A DNA stretch of 64,000 nt from Streptomyces griseoviridis (GCF_005222485.1 NZ_CP029078.1:6449501-6513500), one strand, 5' to 3'. Counted from the stretch's first letter, positions 56,327 to 64,000 are shown. Translations and numbers: made by a program. The notes: generated by a model not told the origin, from the letters alone.

Positions 56327-57271
56327 TCAGCGGCCCGCGCTTCCCGCCGGGACCAGTTCCCGCACCGACACGACGTCCATGCGCGCGGGCGACCCGAGGA
56401 CCGACGTCCCGCAGGTCTCCTGCCTGGGCGGCAGCGACGCCCCCTGGGCCACCACGACCCGCCAGTGGCGCCCGTCGGTGTGGGCGACGGTGACGTCCCA
56501 GCGCGGCGCCGCGCCCTCCGTGCGGACGACGCTCAGTACGTCCGCCGTGTCCTCCCGCAGCGCGGTCCGCACCGCCAGCTCGGCGGCCTGCCCCGGCCGC
56601 TCCCAGGCCGAGCATCCGCGGCAGCCCTCGGTGACGATCCGTCCCTCCTGGACGCTGTGCAGGATCTGCTTCACGGCGTGCGCCTCGGCGCGCCCGTAGG
56701 CGTAGCCGTACGGCAGGACCAGCAGCGTCGGCGAGAAGCGGTGTCCACCCAGATGGGTGACCTCCCAGGCGCCCTCCACCCCGGAGGCGGCGAGTTCGGC
56801 GGCGAGCGGACGGCCGAGCAGGGCGCAGCAGCGGTCCCGCTTGCCGTTGGTGCAGACGAGCGCGAGCGGGTCGCCCGGGTGCGGGCCGCCGCCGAGGACC
56901 GTGTCGAAGCCGTGGTGGTCGCCCTCGCCGAGCGCGCGGAAGTCGAGGGAGAGCAGTTCGCGCGGGTCGCGGGTGGTGGCGGAGTGCAGCCAGACCCGGC
57001 CGGGGACGGTGTGCGCGGCGTACACCCGGCGCTCCGAGGGACCACCGGGGTCGGCGTGCCGGCCCGGCCTGCGGATGAGGGCGACCCGGACACCCGTGCC
57101 CTCGGCGGCGGCCTCCAGGGCGCGGCCGACCTCGGGGTCGAGGCGGCTCGACGTGAGCGCCTTCGCACCCCAGGGACCTGGCTGTTCCACCAGCAGCCAG
57201 GTGCTCGCGGTGGCCGCGGTTCCCGACAGGGGCTCGTCGAGCGCCTGGGAGACAGTTGCGCACGTACTCAC
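56327..57271 (-). CDS. sucrase/ferredoxin-like (Apd1-type thioredoxin-fold ferredoxin)
   Basis: 314 residues of the sucrase-ferredoxin-like family, thioredoxin-fold [2Fe-2S] proteins. Cysteines and histidines in LVCTNGKRDRCCALLGRPLAAEL and HLGGHRFSPTLLVLPYG are the conserved family core; EGCRGCSAWERPGQAAE follows. A C-terminal domain (APRWDVTVAHTDGRHWRVVVAQG) completes it. GTG 57271 is chosen because a TAGGCT -10 lies 7 bases upstream with an iron box over it. Possibly an iron-siderophore reductase or redox partner (inference). Confidence 0.85.
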   Translation of the reverse strand: MSTCATVSQALDEPLSGTAATASTWLLVEQPGPWGAKALTSSRLDPEVGRALEAAAEGTGVRVALIRRPGRHADPGGPSERRVYAAHTVPGRVWLHSATTRDPRELLSLDFRALGEGDHHGFDTVLGGGPHPGDPLALVCTNGKRDRCCALLGRPLAAELAASGVEGAWEVTHLGGHRFSPTLLVLPYGYAYGRAEAHAVKQILHSVQEGRIVTEGCRGCSAWERPGQAAELAVRTALREDTADVLSVVRTEGAAPRWDVTVAHTDGRHWRVVVAQGASLPPRQETCGTSVLGSPARMDVVSVRELVPAGSAGR

Positions 57272-57290
57272 AGAGGTGAGCCTAACCTGA
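57272..57290 (-). promoter_or_regulatory. iron box (DmdR/IdeR) embedding a leaderless promoter
   Basis: On the minus strand TCAGGTTAGGCTCACCTCT matches 16 of 19 positions of the IdeR/DmdR1 operator TTAGGTTAGGCTCACCTAA. It contains the -10 TAGGCT and ends directly at the GTG start, so iron-loaded DmdR would cover the transcription start. Confidence 0.8.
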
Positions 57291-57337
57291 CTTGCCCTGC
57301 GGCGACTTCCGGTGGGCTCGTCGCCTGGTCCGGAAGG

Positions 57338-57427
57338 GTGGCCTTCCGAGGACAGGACGTCCGCTACTGCGCAGGCCGCAGGGGTGGAGCGAGGCAGAGG
57401 CCGTGGCCTTCCGAGGGCAGGACGTCC
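57338..57427. repeat. 25-bp direct repeats, 65 bp apart
   Basis: Copies at 57338-57362 and 57403-57427 begin GTGGCCTTCCGAGG and end CAGGACGTCC, differing at one base. Confidence 0.9.
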
Positions 57428-57489
57428 ACTACGCCTACGGCCTCGGCGGGCAGCGCCGTCCACGGTGACCTACCGGGGCGGGACGGCTG

Positions 57490-58734
57490 CTAGGGGAGCG
57501 GCTGGGGCGGCCTCGGGCCCACGTAGTGCCCGCTCGGCCGCATGCGCAGCGGGCGTTCCTGGTACTCCTCCAGGGCGTGCGCGATCCAGCCCGCCGTTCG
57601 GGCGACGGCGAAGATCGTCTCGCTGGCCGTGGCCGGCATGCCGCTGGACGCGGTGAACACCGCGAGGGCCAGGTCCACATTGGCGTGCAGAGGGGTGTGG
57701 CGGGCGGCGGTGGCCACGATGTCGCGGGCCGCCGCGAGGGCGGGAGCGGCGTCCGGGACCTCCTCCAGCAGCGAGAACAGCACCCGCGCGCGGGGATCCT
57801 CGCCCGTGTAGAGACGGTGGCCGAGCCCCGGGACCCGGCGTCCCGCGCGCAGCGCCTCCGCGATCACCGGGGCGGCGTCGCCCTGGTCGAGGAGCGTCCG
57901 GTGGGCGAGTCCGCCGGCCGCTCCGTGCAGCGGGCCCTCCAGGACGCCGAGTCCCGCGGAGACGGCCGCGTACGCGTGCGCGCGGGCCGACGCGGCGACC
58001 CGCACGGCGAGCGTCGAGGCGGCGAGGTCGTGGTCGACGAGCAGGGCGAGCGCGGTGTCCAGCACCCGCAGGGAGACCGCGTCGGCGTCCCGCCCGGTCA
58101 GCCGCGCCCACAGCCTGCGGGCCAGCGGGCCGGTGTCCCGGTGGCCGCGGCGGGCCGGCGGCAGGGCGGCGACGAGGGTGGGGATGAGCGTGCGCGCGGT
58201 GCCGAGCACGGCGTCCTCGGAGAGGTCGAAGCGCAGCGGGTCGGCGGCCGCGGCCGCGATCGCGGCGACCCTCAACCGGTCGGTGGGGCCGGTGTGTTCG
58301 GGCAGCGCGTCGACGGCGCGACGGGCGACGGCGACCGAGGCGGCCGGGGCTCTGAACTCGACGCCTGGCTCCATCCGGCCGGTCCACAGCCACTCGGCGA
58401 CCTCTTCGTAGGAGTGCCGCAGGGCGAGTTCGGTGGCGTCGATCCCCCGGAAGTAGTAACGATCCGCTTCGATGAGGGTGACGCGGGTGCGTACGGACAG
58501 CTCGCCGCCGGTGTGCTGACTCCCCGCGCTCTCCCGCTTGTTGCGTCGGGCGAGCGCCGTCACCTCCGCGGTGTCGAAGGTGCTGCCCCGGCCGCCCGGG
58601 ACGCGGTGGCTGCTGAGCTGGCCGCGGCTCACGTACGCGTACACGGTCTCGGGCTTCACGCCCAGCAGTTCGGCGGTCTCCCGGGTGGTCAGCCGCCGCT
58701 CGGCGAGGCTCGGGGAGGGCTCTGGATCGCGCAT
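57490..58734 (-). CDS. citrate synthase-like enzyme with N-terminal helix-turn-helix
   Basis: 414 residues. Residues about 14-60 form an excisionase/MerR-like helix-turn-helix (LTTRETAELLGVKPETVYAYVSRGQLSSHRVPGGRGSTFD). The rest is citrate synthase: PGLGHRLYTGEDPRARVLF with a catalytic-type His and HANVDLALAVFTASSGMP with the catalytic-type Asp. Sequence around the first His is divergent, so activity may differ from housekeeping citrate synthase. ATG 58734 is 6 bases after TACGGT (leaderless). Confidence 0.87.
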   Translation of the reverse strand: MRDPEPSPSLAERRLTTRETAELLGVKPETVYAYVSRGQLSSHRVPGGRGSTFDTAEVTALARRNKRESAGSQHTGGELSVRTRVTLIEADRYYFRGIDATELALRHSYEEVAEWLWTGRMEPGVEFRAPAASVAVARRAVDALPEHTGPTDRLRVAAIAAAAADPLRFDLSEDAVLGTARTLIPTLVAALPPARRGHRDTGPLARRLWARLTGRDADAVSLRVLDTALALLVDHDLAASTLAVRVAASARAHAYAAVSAGLGVLEGPLHGAAGGLAHRTLLDQGDAAPVIAEALRAGRRVPGLGHRLYTGEDPRARVLFSLLEEVPDAAPALAAARDIVATAARHTPLHANVDLALAVFTASSGMPATASETIFAVARTAGWIAHALEEYQERPLRMRPSGHYVGPRPPQPLP

Positions 58735-58740
58735 GGCCAC

Positions 58741-58746
58741 ACCGTA
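58741..58746 (-). promoter_or_regulatory. -10 box of a leaderless promoter (citrate synthase-like)
   Basis: On the minus strand TACGGT ends 6 bases before ATG 58734. Confidence 0.5.
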
Positions 58747-58978
58747 TCGGCAGGCGGACAGGTGGATTCGCGCATTGAGCGAGTCAATGTTGATGGAATC
58801 CGAGTCAAGTATGGACCGGTGCCTCAAGCCCATCCGCGCCGCGAAACCTGGCCCATCCGCGCCGCGAAACCCGGCCCATCGGCCCGCGGAGCCTCGGCCC
58901 ATCGGCCCATCGGCCCGCGCAACCCCGACCCATCGGCACCGCGAACCCGCCCCGTCCGGCCGCCGGTGAGACCCTGCC

Positions 58979-59069
58979 CCCGCAGCCCGCAGCCCGCAGC
59001 CCGCAGCCCGCAGCCCGCAGCCCGCAGCCCGCAGCCCGCAGCCCGCAGCCCGCAGCCCGCAGCCCGCAG
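58979..59069. repeat. CCCGCAG heptamer microsatellite, 13 copies
   Basis: Thirteen uninterrupted 7-bp units; the last is followed by CCCCATGG. Confidence 0.95.
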
Positions 59070-59234
59070 CCCCATGGCGGACGCGGCGGACGCGGCGGAC
59101 GCGGTGGGCGCGGGGGACACCGTGAACGCGGTGGGACCGGCGCGAGGCTCGCTCAAGGCAGGGCTCGCTCAGGGCGGCGCGGGCGAGGCGTGGCGCCGGT
59201 CGCGGAAAGCCGCGGAAAGCCGCGGAAAGGGGCT

Positions 59235-59474
59235 TCAGGCGCGCGGAATGTCCTTGCGGGCGCGGATCAGCGTCTCGCGGGTGATGACGACGATGCTCTC
59301 GTCGTCGGCCCTGGCGGCGTCGGCGGGGAGTTTCGCGTCGAGCTGTGCCGTGGCTTCCGTCCCGATCACGGCGAAGTTGCCGTCACTGAGTTCGAAGATG
59401 TCGGGGCAGGTCTGTCCCGATGTGCTGCCTCGCGCGAACGGAGAATCACCGATCCGCCGTACGATGTCCACCAT
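59235..59474 (-). CDS. small conserved hypothetical protein, paralogue 1
   Basis: 79 residues: VDIVRRIGDSPFARGS, a single Cys in TCPDIFELSDGNFAVIGTEAT, then LPADAARADDESIVVITRETLIRARKDIP. Nearly the same as the neighbour at 59682-59921 across its whole length. ATG 59474 has GAAAGG upstream. I know of similar small actinobacterial proteins but not of a function. Both lie on the strand of the DUF6082 gene. Confidence 0.8.
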   Translation of the reverse strand: MVDIVRRIGDSPFARGSTSGQTCPDIFELSDGNFAVIGTEATAQLDAKLPADAARADDESIVVITRETLIRARKDIPRA

Positions 59475-59565
59475 TGTCTCGACCTTTCAGACTGGGACCT
59501 TCGGCTCAAGGTCGTGCCGCCCGCCGGCGTCCCGCCGATGAGTGGGGGACACCGGGGCCGTCGAT

Positions 59566-59631
59566 GTGCGAACGAACGAAAACCGCAAACGAACGAAAAT
59601 CCCGAACGTGCGAAAACCGGAAACGAACCAA
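59566..59631. repeat. A-rich CGAACGAAAA repeats upstream of paralogue 1
   Basis: Three to four imperfect units (GCGAACGAACGAAAACC, GCAAACGAACGAAAATCC, GTGCGAAAACCGGAAACG). Much lower GC than the surroundings. Confidence 0.75.
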
Positions 59632-59681
59632 TACAGACTGACGGAACAGGCGCCTGTGCGGAGGGAAATGCCTTCCGTCGC

Positions 59682-59921
59682 CTATGCGTCGGGGATGTCA
59701 GCCTTCGCGTGCATCAAGGTCTCGCGGGTGACCACGACAATGCGTTCGTAGTCGGCCCGTGAGGCATCGGAAGGGAGATGGGCGTCGAGTTCGTCGGTGA
59801 CGTCCGTGCCGATGACAGCGAACCTTCCGTCGGACAGCTCGAAAATATCGGGGCAATTGGCGCCTGTCGCGCTTCCCCGGGCGCTGGGCGGTGTACCGAT
59901 CCGGCGGGTGATCTTGCTCAC
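59682..59921 (-). CDS. small conserved hypothetical protein, paralogue 2
   Basis: 79 residues: VSKITRRIGTPPSARGS, NCPDIFELSDGRFAVIGTDVTDEL, LPSDASRADYERIVVVTRETLMHAKADIP. Starts at GTG 59921 with GAAGGA upstream. Same length and same motif order as paralogue 1, so a tandem duplication separated by 207 bp of A-rich repeats. Confidence 0.8.
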   Translation of the reverse strand: MSKITRRIGTPPSARGSATGANCPDIFELSDGRFAVIGTDVTDELDAHLPSDASRADYERIVVVTRETLMHAKADIPDA

Positions 59922-60196
59922 TGTTCTGGTGTTCCTTCGTGCGTCGAGGCAGATTGCGCGGTGGTGCAGCGCGGTGCGATGCGACCCGGTAGGGCCACGG
60001 CCTCGGCAACCGGGCGGCGGGGGACAGCGGTTCGGCGGGGATCGGCCCGTTCCGCAGGGTGCGGAGAAGTCAACCTTGTCGGCATCTGGGGAAACGCGGC
60101 GGTTTACAGGTTCGTTATCGCCCAATCGCGTGATGTGCGCGGCAACACGGCTCCCGGATCGTACGCGGTGTGGCAGGGGGCGGGGAACGGCCACCG

Positions 60197-60754
60197 TTAC
60201 TCGGACGGTGGGTCGCCGACCACCCACCACTCGTCGGAGTCCGTTTCCTCCAGTTTGGCGAGAAGGTCGTCGACCATACGTCCGAGTTTGGCTTCCTCGG
60301 ATCTGTGGGTCAAAGTCGCCCGGTGCGGATGAGTCGCGTACCAATACTCTCGGAACACGGGATTCTGGAGCATGCTCCGGGCGAATCCGAAGAACTCCTC
60401 GCGGGTCATGTTACCCATGCGGTAGTAGCAGAGCGCATTGGTGTACAAGGCGTTCGCGAAGAGGAACTGGCGCTGCTTTCTGGGGCTGACGGTGCCGTTG
60501 TAGGCGTCCAGGACCTCGGCGAGTTCCGGGTCGTCCATGGCTTTGCTCAGCAGTTCCCAGTGGAGACGCTGTTGGTGGGCGAAGTTGCTCTGCCGCCGGG
60601 CCTTGGAGGCGTCCTCCAGATGCTCGATCCAGCTGTGCAGGGCGCGGAGCGCGGGTCGCTGGCAGGCGAGGGTGGCGGCGGCACCTGCCACCAGACCGAC
60701 GCCCGCCGAGGCGACGACCCTCAACCTCCGAAGGCCCATGTTCCGTGTTGCCAT
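60197..60754 (-). CDS. DUF6082 family protein
   Basis: 185 residues. An N-terminal membrane anchor (LRVVASAGVGLVAGAAATLAC) and a helical domain (LHWELLSKAMDDPELAEVLDAYNG, RKQRQFLFANALYTNALCYYRMGNMTREEFFGFARSMLQNPVFREYW). DUF6082 proteins are frequent in Streptomyces and uncharacterised. GGGGAG precedes ATG 60754. Confidence 0.85.
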   Translation of the reverse strand: MATRNMGLRRLRVVASAGVGLVAGAAATLACQRPALRALHSWIEHLEDASKARRQSNFAHQQRLHWELLSKAMDDPELAEVLDAYNGTVSPRKQRQFLFANALYTNALCYYRMGNMTREEFFGFARSMLQNPVFREYWYATHPHRATLTHRSEEAKLGRMVDDLLAKLEETDSDEWWVVGDPPSE

Positions 60755-61082
60755 GTCACTCCCCGTTTTTCAGGCGGCCGTCCGCCGGTCGTCGGGGTGC
60801 GGGGTCGACTGAGGGGGGACCGGCGAGCGGTGGGCGGCGCATGCCGCCTCCCAGGGTGCCGATCGAGCGGAGCCTCGGGGAGGCGGAGAAGAGGCGCACG
60901 GAGGGAAGCGAGGGTCGCACGAACCGGCGCCCTGCCCTGGGTCCGCTCCGTCACGGCCGTCGGGGAGCGCGCGCCGCACGGTGCTCCGTCCGGCTCGTAT
61001 CCTGGGTCCGCATTCCGTTTCCGCGGGTGCGCCGGGACCGTGGCCCGGCGCACGCATCGGCGTGAGAGAGGCAGGGCGCGGT
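60755..61082. other. 328-bp divergent region, DUF6082 / cobW
   Basis: Contains TATCCT (60998-61003), a -10 candidate for cobW, and a 10-bp leader hairpin. No zinc (Zur) box was seen. No gene supported. Confidence 0.5.
61027..61053 (+). promoter_or_regulatory. hairpin in the cobW leader
   Basis: GTGCGCCGGG (61027-61036) with CCCGGCGCAC (61044-61053), 7-base loop, 29 bp before the start codon. Confidence 0.4.
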
Positions 61083-62183
61083 ATGACGTCGGGTCGGAGT
61101 CCCCGCCAGATCCCGGTGGTCGTGCTCGCCGGATTCCTGGGTTCCGGCAAGACCACCCTGCTCAACCACCTCCTGCACCACAGTGGTGGCAGCCGGATCG
61201 GCGCGATCGTCAACGACTTCGGGGCCATCGAGATCGACGCCATGGCCGTCGCGGGGGCGCTCGGTGACTCCACCGTCTCGCTCGGCAACGGCTGTCTCTG
61301 CTGCGCCGTCGACGTCGCCGAACTCGACACGTACCTCGACCGGCTCGCCCGGCCCGCCGCCGGCATCGACGTCATCGTCATCGAGGCGAGCGGCCTCGCC
61401 GAGCCGCAGGAACTGGTCCGCATGGTCCTCGCGAGCGAGCAGCCGGGGATCGTGTACGGGGGGCTCGTGGAGGTCGTGGACGCCGTCGAGTTCGACGGCA
61501 CGCGCGCGAAGCACCCCGAGATCGACCGGCATCTCGCCCTCGCCGACCTGGTCGTCGTCAACAAGCTGGACCGGACCTCCGACGCCGAACGGGTGCTCGC
61601 CCTGGTCGGCTCGCTGGTCGACGGCGCGGCCGTCGTCCCCGCCTCCTGGGGCCGTGTCGACCCGGAGTTCCTCTTCGACTGCCGGCCCCGCACGGAGCGT
61701 GTCGGGCAGCTCTCCTTCGACGACCTCCACGACCGCGGCGCGCACGACCACGCGGGCCATCTGCACGCCTCCTACGACAGCGTGTCCTTCACCTCGGGCA
61801 CCGACCTCGACCCGCGCCGGCTGATGGCGTTCCTCGACAGCAGGCCCGAGGGGCTCTACCGGATCAAGGGGTACGTCGATCTCGGCGCCCACGACCCGCG
61901 CAACCGCTACGCCGTGCACGCCGTCGGACGGTTCCTGCGCTTCTACCCCGAGCCGTGGGGCGCGGCCGACGACCGGCTCACCCAGCTCGTCCTCATCGGT
62001 TCCGGCATCGACGCGCCCGCCCTGCGCAAGGAGTTGGAGGCGTGCGAGAGCGACGGCCCGCAGACCGCCGACGAGCGCGCCATGTGGGGCGTGCTGCGCT
62101 ATGTGCCCGACTCCGAGGCGGAGCCGAGCGAAGCGGCGTGGGCCGACCCGGCCGATCCCGCCCACCCCGCCGCACGCGCGTAG
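61083..62183 (+). CDS. CobW/COG0523 family GTPase (metallochaperone-like)
   Basis: 366 residues. G1 VLAGFLGSGKTTLL (P-loop residues 17-25), the metal-binding GNGCLCCAV, Walker B-like IEASGLAEP, G4 NKLD, and the C-terminal CobW domain (FLDSRPEGLYRIKGYVDLG, FLRFYPEPWG). A His-rich stretch (HDRGAHDHAGHLHASYD) probably binds metal. Relatives deliver zinc, cobalt or iron to client enzymes. The client is not identifiable here. ATG 61083 follows GAGAGGCAGGG. Confidence 0.9.
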   Translation: MTSGRSPRQIPVVVLAGFLGSGKTTLLNHLLHHSGGSRIGAIVNDFGAIEIDAMAVAGALGDSTVSLGNGCLCCAVDVAELDTYLDRLARPAAGIDVIVIEASGLAEPQELVRMVLASEQPGIVYGGLVEVVDAVEFDGTRAKHPEIDRHLALADLVVVNKLDRTSDAERVLALVGSLVDGAAVVPASWGRVDPEFLFDCRPRTERVGQLSFDDLHDRGAHDHAGHLHASYDSVSFTSGTDLDPRRLMAFLDSRPEGLYRIKGYVDLGAHDPRNRYAVHAVGRFLRFYPEPWGAADDRLTQLVLIGSGIDAPALRKELEACESDGPQTADERAMWGVLRYVPDSEAEPSEAAWADPADPAHPAARA

Positions 62184-62320
62184 CCCGGCAGGACCACCGG
62201 CCCGTGGAGGCGTCCTCCACCAGGAAGGACCCGGCGAGGCCGGGCCTGGAAGCGCTGCCCTGCGGACCCGGCCGAGTCGGTGCGGTCGACGACGCCCGAA
62301 CGGTCCTGTCGGAGCCATGT

Positions 62321-62402
62321 GAACCGGTGCGGGGGAGACAGCCACCATGGCCGCTCCGCCCGAACCGGTGCGGCGGAGACAGCCACCGTGGCCGCTCCGC
62401 CC
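62321..62402. repeat. 41-bp tandem repeat, 2 copies
   Basis: Units 62321-62361 and 62362-62402 begin GAACCGGTGCGG and end GGCCGCTCCGCCC, with two differences. Between cobW and parC, whose convergent ends they separate. Confidence 0.9.
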
Positions 62403-62412
62403 GCCCCACCGA

Positions 62413-64000
62413 CTACAGCGGCCCCGCCACCACCGACACCGTCTTCGGCAGCGAGATCCCCGAGCCGTCGCGGCGCGGGTCGATCTCCGGGAGGTCGACC
62501 GGAGTGCCGTTCTTCTGCGCCGCCTTGGCCGGTACGGCACCGGCCCAGGCCAGCGACAGGCAGTCCTCGCCCTTCAGGAACCGCTGGCAGCGCACGCCCC
62601 CGGTGGCCCGGCCCTTGCGCGGATACTGGTCGAACGGCGTCAACTTGGCCGTCGTCTGCACCGAGTCGTCCAGGGTGCCGCGCGAGCCCGCGACGGTGAA
62701 CACCACGGCGTCCGCCGCCGGGTCGACGGCCGTGAAGGAGATGACCTTCGCGCCGTCGGTCAGCTTGACGCCCGCCATACCGCCCGCCGGACGGCCCTGC
62801 GGGCGCACCTGCGCCGCCTGGTAGCGCAGCAACTGGGCGTCGTCCGTGATGAAGACGAGATCCTCCTCGCCGGTGCGCAGCTCCACCGCGCCGACGATCC
62901 GGTCACCGTCCTTGAGGGTGATGACCTCCAACTCGCCCTTGTTGGACGGGTAGTCGGGGACCACCCGCTTGACGATGCCCTGCTCGGTGCCGAGGGCGAG
63001 ACCGGGGGAGGACTCGTCGAGCGTCGTCAGGCAGACCACCGTCTCGCGGTCCTCCAGGGTGACGAACTCGGCGAGCGGCGCCCCGCCCGAGACGTTGGGC
63101 GCGCTCGCCGTCTCCGGCAGCTGCGGCAGGTCCACGACGTTGATCCGCAGCAGCCGCCCCGACGACGTGACCGCGCCGATCTCACCGCGGGTCGTGGCCG
63201 GCGCCGCCGACACGATCACGTCGTGCTTGGCACGCCGTGCCTCGCCGTCGTCCTCGGGGAACGGCTCGCCGTTCGCCGTGCGGGCCAGCAGCCCCGTCGA
63301 GGAGAGGAGCACCCGGCAGGGGGCGTCGGCGACCTGGAGCGGCACGGTGGCCGCCGGGGTGCCGGACGCCTCCAGCAGGACCGTGCGCCGCTCGGTGCCG
63401 AACTTCTTGGCCACCGAGGCCAGTTCGGCCGAGACCAGCTTGCGCAGCTCCGCGTCCGAGTCCAGGATCCGGGTCAGCTCGGCGATCTCCGCGTTCAGCC
63501 GCTCCTTCTCCGACTCCAGCTCGATGCGGTCGAACTTGGTGAGCCGGCGCAGCGGCGTGTCGAGGATGTACTGGGTCTGGATGTCCGACAGGCCGAAGCG
63601 CTCCATCAGGCGCTCCTTGGCCTGCGCGGAGTTCTCGCTCGACCGGATCAGCCGGATGACCTCGTCGATGTCGACGAGCGCGGTGAGCAGGCCCTCGACC
63701 AGGTGCAGGCGGTCGCGCCGCTTCTTGCGGCGGTACTCGCTGCGCCGCCTGACGACCTCGAAGCGGTGGTCGAGGTAGACCTCGAGCAGCTCCTTGAGAC
63801 CCAGCGTCAGCGGCTGGCCGTCCACCAGCGCCACGTTGTTGATGCCGAAGGACTCCTCCATCGGCGTCAGCTTGTAGAGCTGCTCCAGGACGGCTTCCGG
63901 CACGAAGCCGTTCTTGATCTCGATGACCAGGCGCAGGCCGTGCGCGCGGTCGGTGAGGTCCTTGACGTCGGCGATGCCCTGGATCTTCTTCGCGCCGACC
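62413..64000 (-). CDS. parC: DNA topoisomerase IV subunit A (ParC / GyrA-like), 3' part
   Basis: The frame is open through the right edge, so the gene is cut at its 5' end. About 528 C-terminal residues are present. They include the end of the catalytic core (IKNGFVPEAVLEQLYKLTPMEESFGINNVALVDGQPLTLGLKELLEVYLDHRFEVV, coiled-coil region with RFGLSDIQTQYILDTPLRRLTKFDRIELESE) and the beta-pinwheel domain. There is no GyrA-box (QRRGGKG), which supports ParC. Partner of parE. Confidence 0.9.
   Translation of the reverse strand, partial: VGAKKIQGIADVKDLTDRAHGLRLVIEIKNGFVPEAVLEQLYKLTPMEESFGINNVALVDGQPLTLGLKELLEVYLDHRFEVVRRRSEYRRKKRRDRLHLVEGLLTALVDIDEVIRLIRSSENSAQAKERLMERFGLSDIQTQYILDTPLRRLTKFDRIELESEKERLNAEIAELTRILDSDAELRKLVSAELASVAKKFGTERRTVLLEASGTPAATVPLQVADAPCRVLLSSTGLLARTANGEPFPEDDGEARRAKHDVIVSAAPATTRGEIGAVTSSGRLLRINVVDLPQLPETASAPNVSGGAPLAEFVTLEDRETVVCLTTLDESSPGLALGTEQGIVKRVVPDYPSNKGELEVITLKDGDRIVGAVELRTGEEDLVFITDDAQLLRYQAAQVRPQGRPAGGMAGVKLTDGAKVISFTAVDPAADAVVFTVAGSRGTLDDSVQTTAKLTPFDQYPRKGRATGGVRCQRFLKGEDCLSLAWAGAVPAKAAQKNGTPVDLPEIDPRRDGSGISLPKTVSVVAGPL

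Larger units (their letters stand above)
58735..59234. other. 500-bp repeat-rich spacer without a gene
   Basis: From 58835 to 58945 there are several imperfect CCCATCSGC-GCGAAACC units, then 13 CCCGCAG heptamers (58979-59069), then GACGCGGCG units (about 59079-59100). No coding frame is credible. Confidence 0.65.

Overview
The window is chromosomal DNA of a Streptomyces. It has very high GC with GC-rich third codon positions, many GTG/TTG starts and many leaderless promoters. It also carries genus-specific genes: whiH, hrdB with its Lys/Ala-rich arm, class II nrdRJ, rshA and parE/parC. From memory the core order (miaA, dapF, rshA, hflX, lexA, nrdR-nrdJ, whiH, hrdB, parE, parC) follows the S. 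coelicolor segment around SCO5791-SCO5836, so most of the window is conserved core chromosome. No tRNA, rRNA, CRISPR array, prophage or insertion sequence was seen.

Layout. 0.15-8.6 kb: tRNA modification (miaA), lysine/peptidoglycan precursor synthesis (dapF), a second RelA/SpoT protein (rshA), a secreted M1 peptidase and the ribosome-associated GTPase hflX. 8.8-11 kb, minus strand: a lipoprotein serine protease and a double-hotdog thioesterase. 11-15 kb: a repeat-rich siderophore islet with an IucA/IucC synthetase and an acyltransferase, both with low-complexity inserts. 15-23 kb: DNA repair and dNTP supply (dinG, lexA with its SOS box, nrdR-nrdJ). 22.7-28 kb: TerD, a DUF4937 protein, a histidine phosphatase, RNase HII and two unknowns. 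28-36 kb: a RecQ helicase fused to a phosphoribosyltransferase-like domain, a DUF4192 protein, a glycogen-debranching-like enzyme and an NrtR/Nudix regulator. 36-45 kb: an ABC ATPase-permease fusion, the sporulation regulator whiH with a sigma-WhiG promoter, the principal sigma factor hrdB, a secreted trypsin, a small zinc-ribbon protein and parE.

45-57 kb is devoted to sensing and transport: a NarL-type two-component operon behind a 32-bp perfect palindrome, a DUF485/ActP acetate-symporter pair, and a NitT/SsuA-type ABC transporter flanked by two paralogous CitB-type response regulators. Only one of these has a kinase. The kinase operon is preceded by an array of TTGACGGATC-like boxes. 56-64 kb: a thioredoxin-like ferredoxin gene whose leaderless promoter is embedded in an iron (DmdR/IdeR) box, an HTH-citrate synthase fusion, a repeat-rich spacer, two tandem paralogous 79-residue proteins and a DUF6082 protein, a CobW GTPase, and the 3' part of parC, which runs off the right edge.

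The best candidates for new biology are the operator array and duplicated regulators around the NitT transporter, the paired small proteins beside DUF6082, the RecQ-phosphoribosyltransferase fusion, and the repeat-expanded siderophore islet. None can be called a new system from sequence alone.
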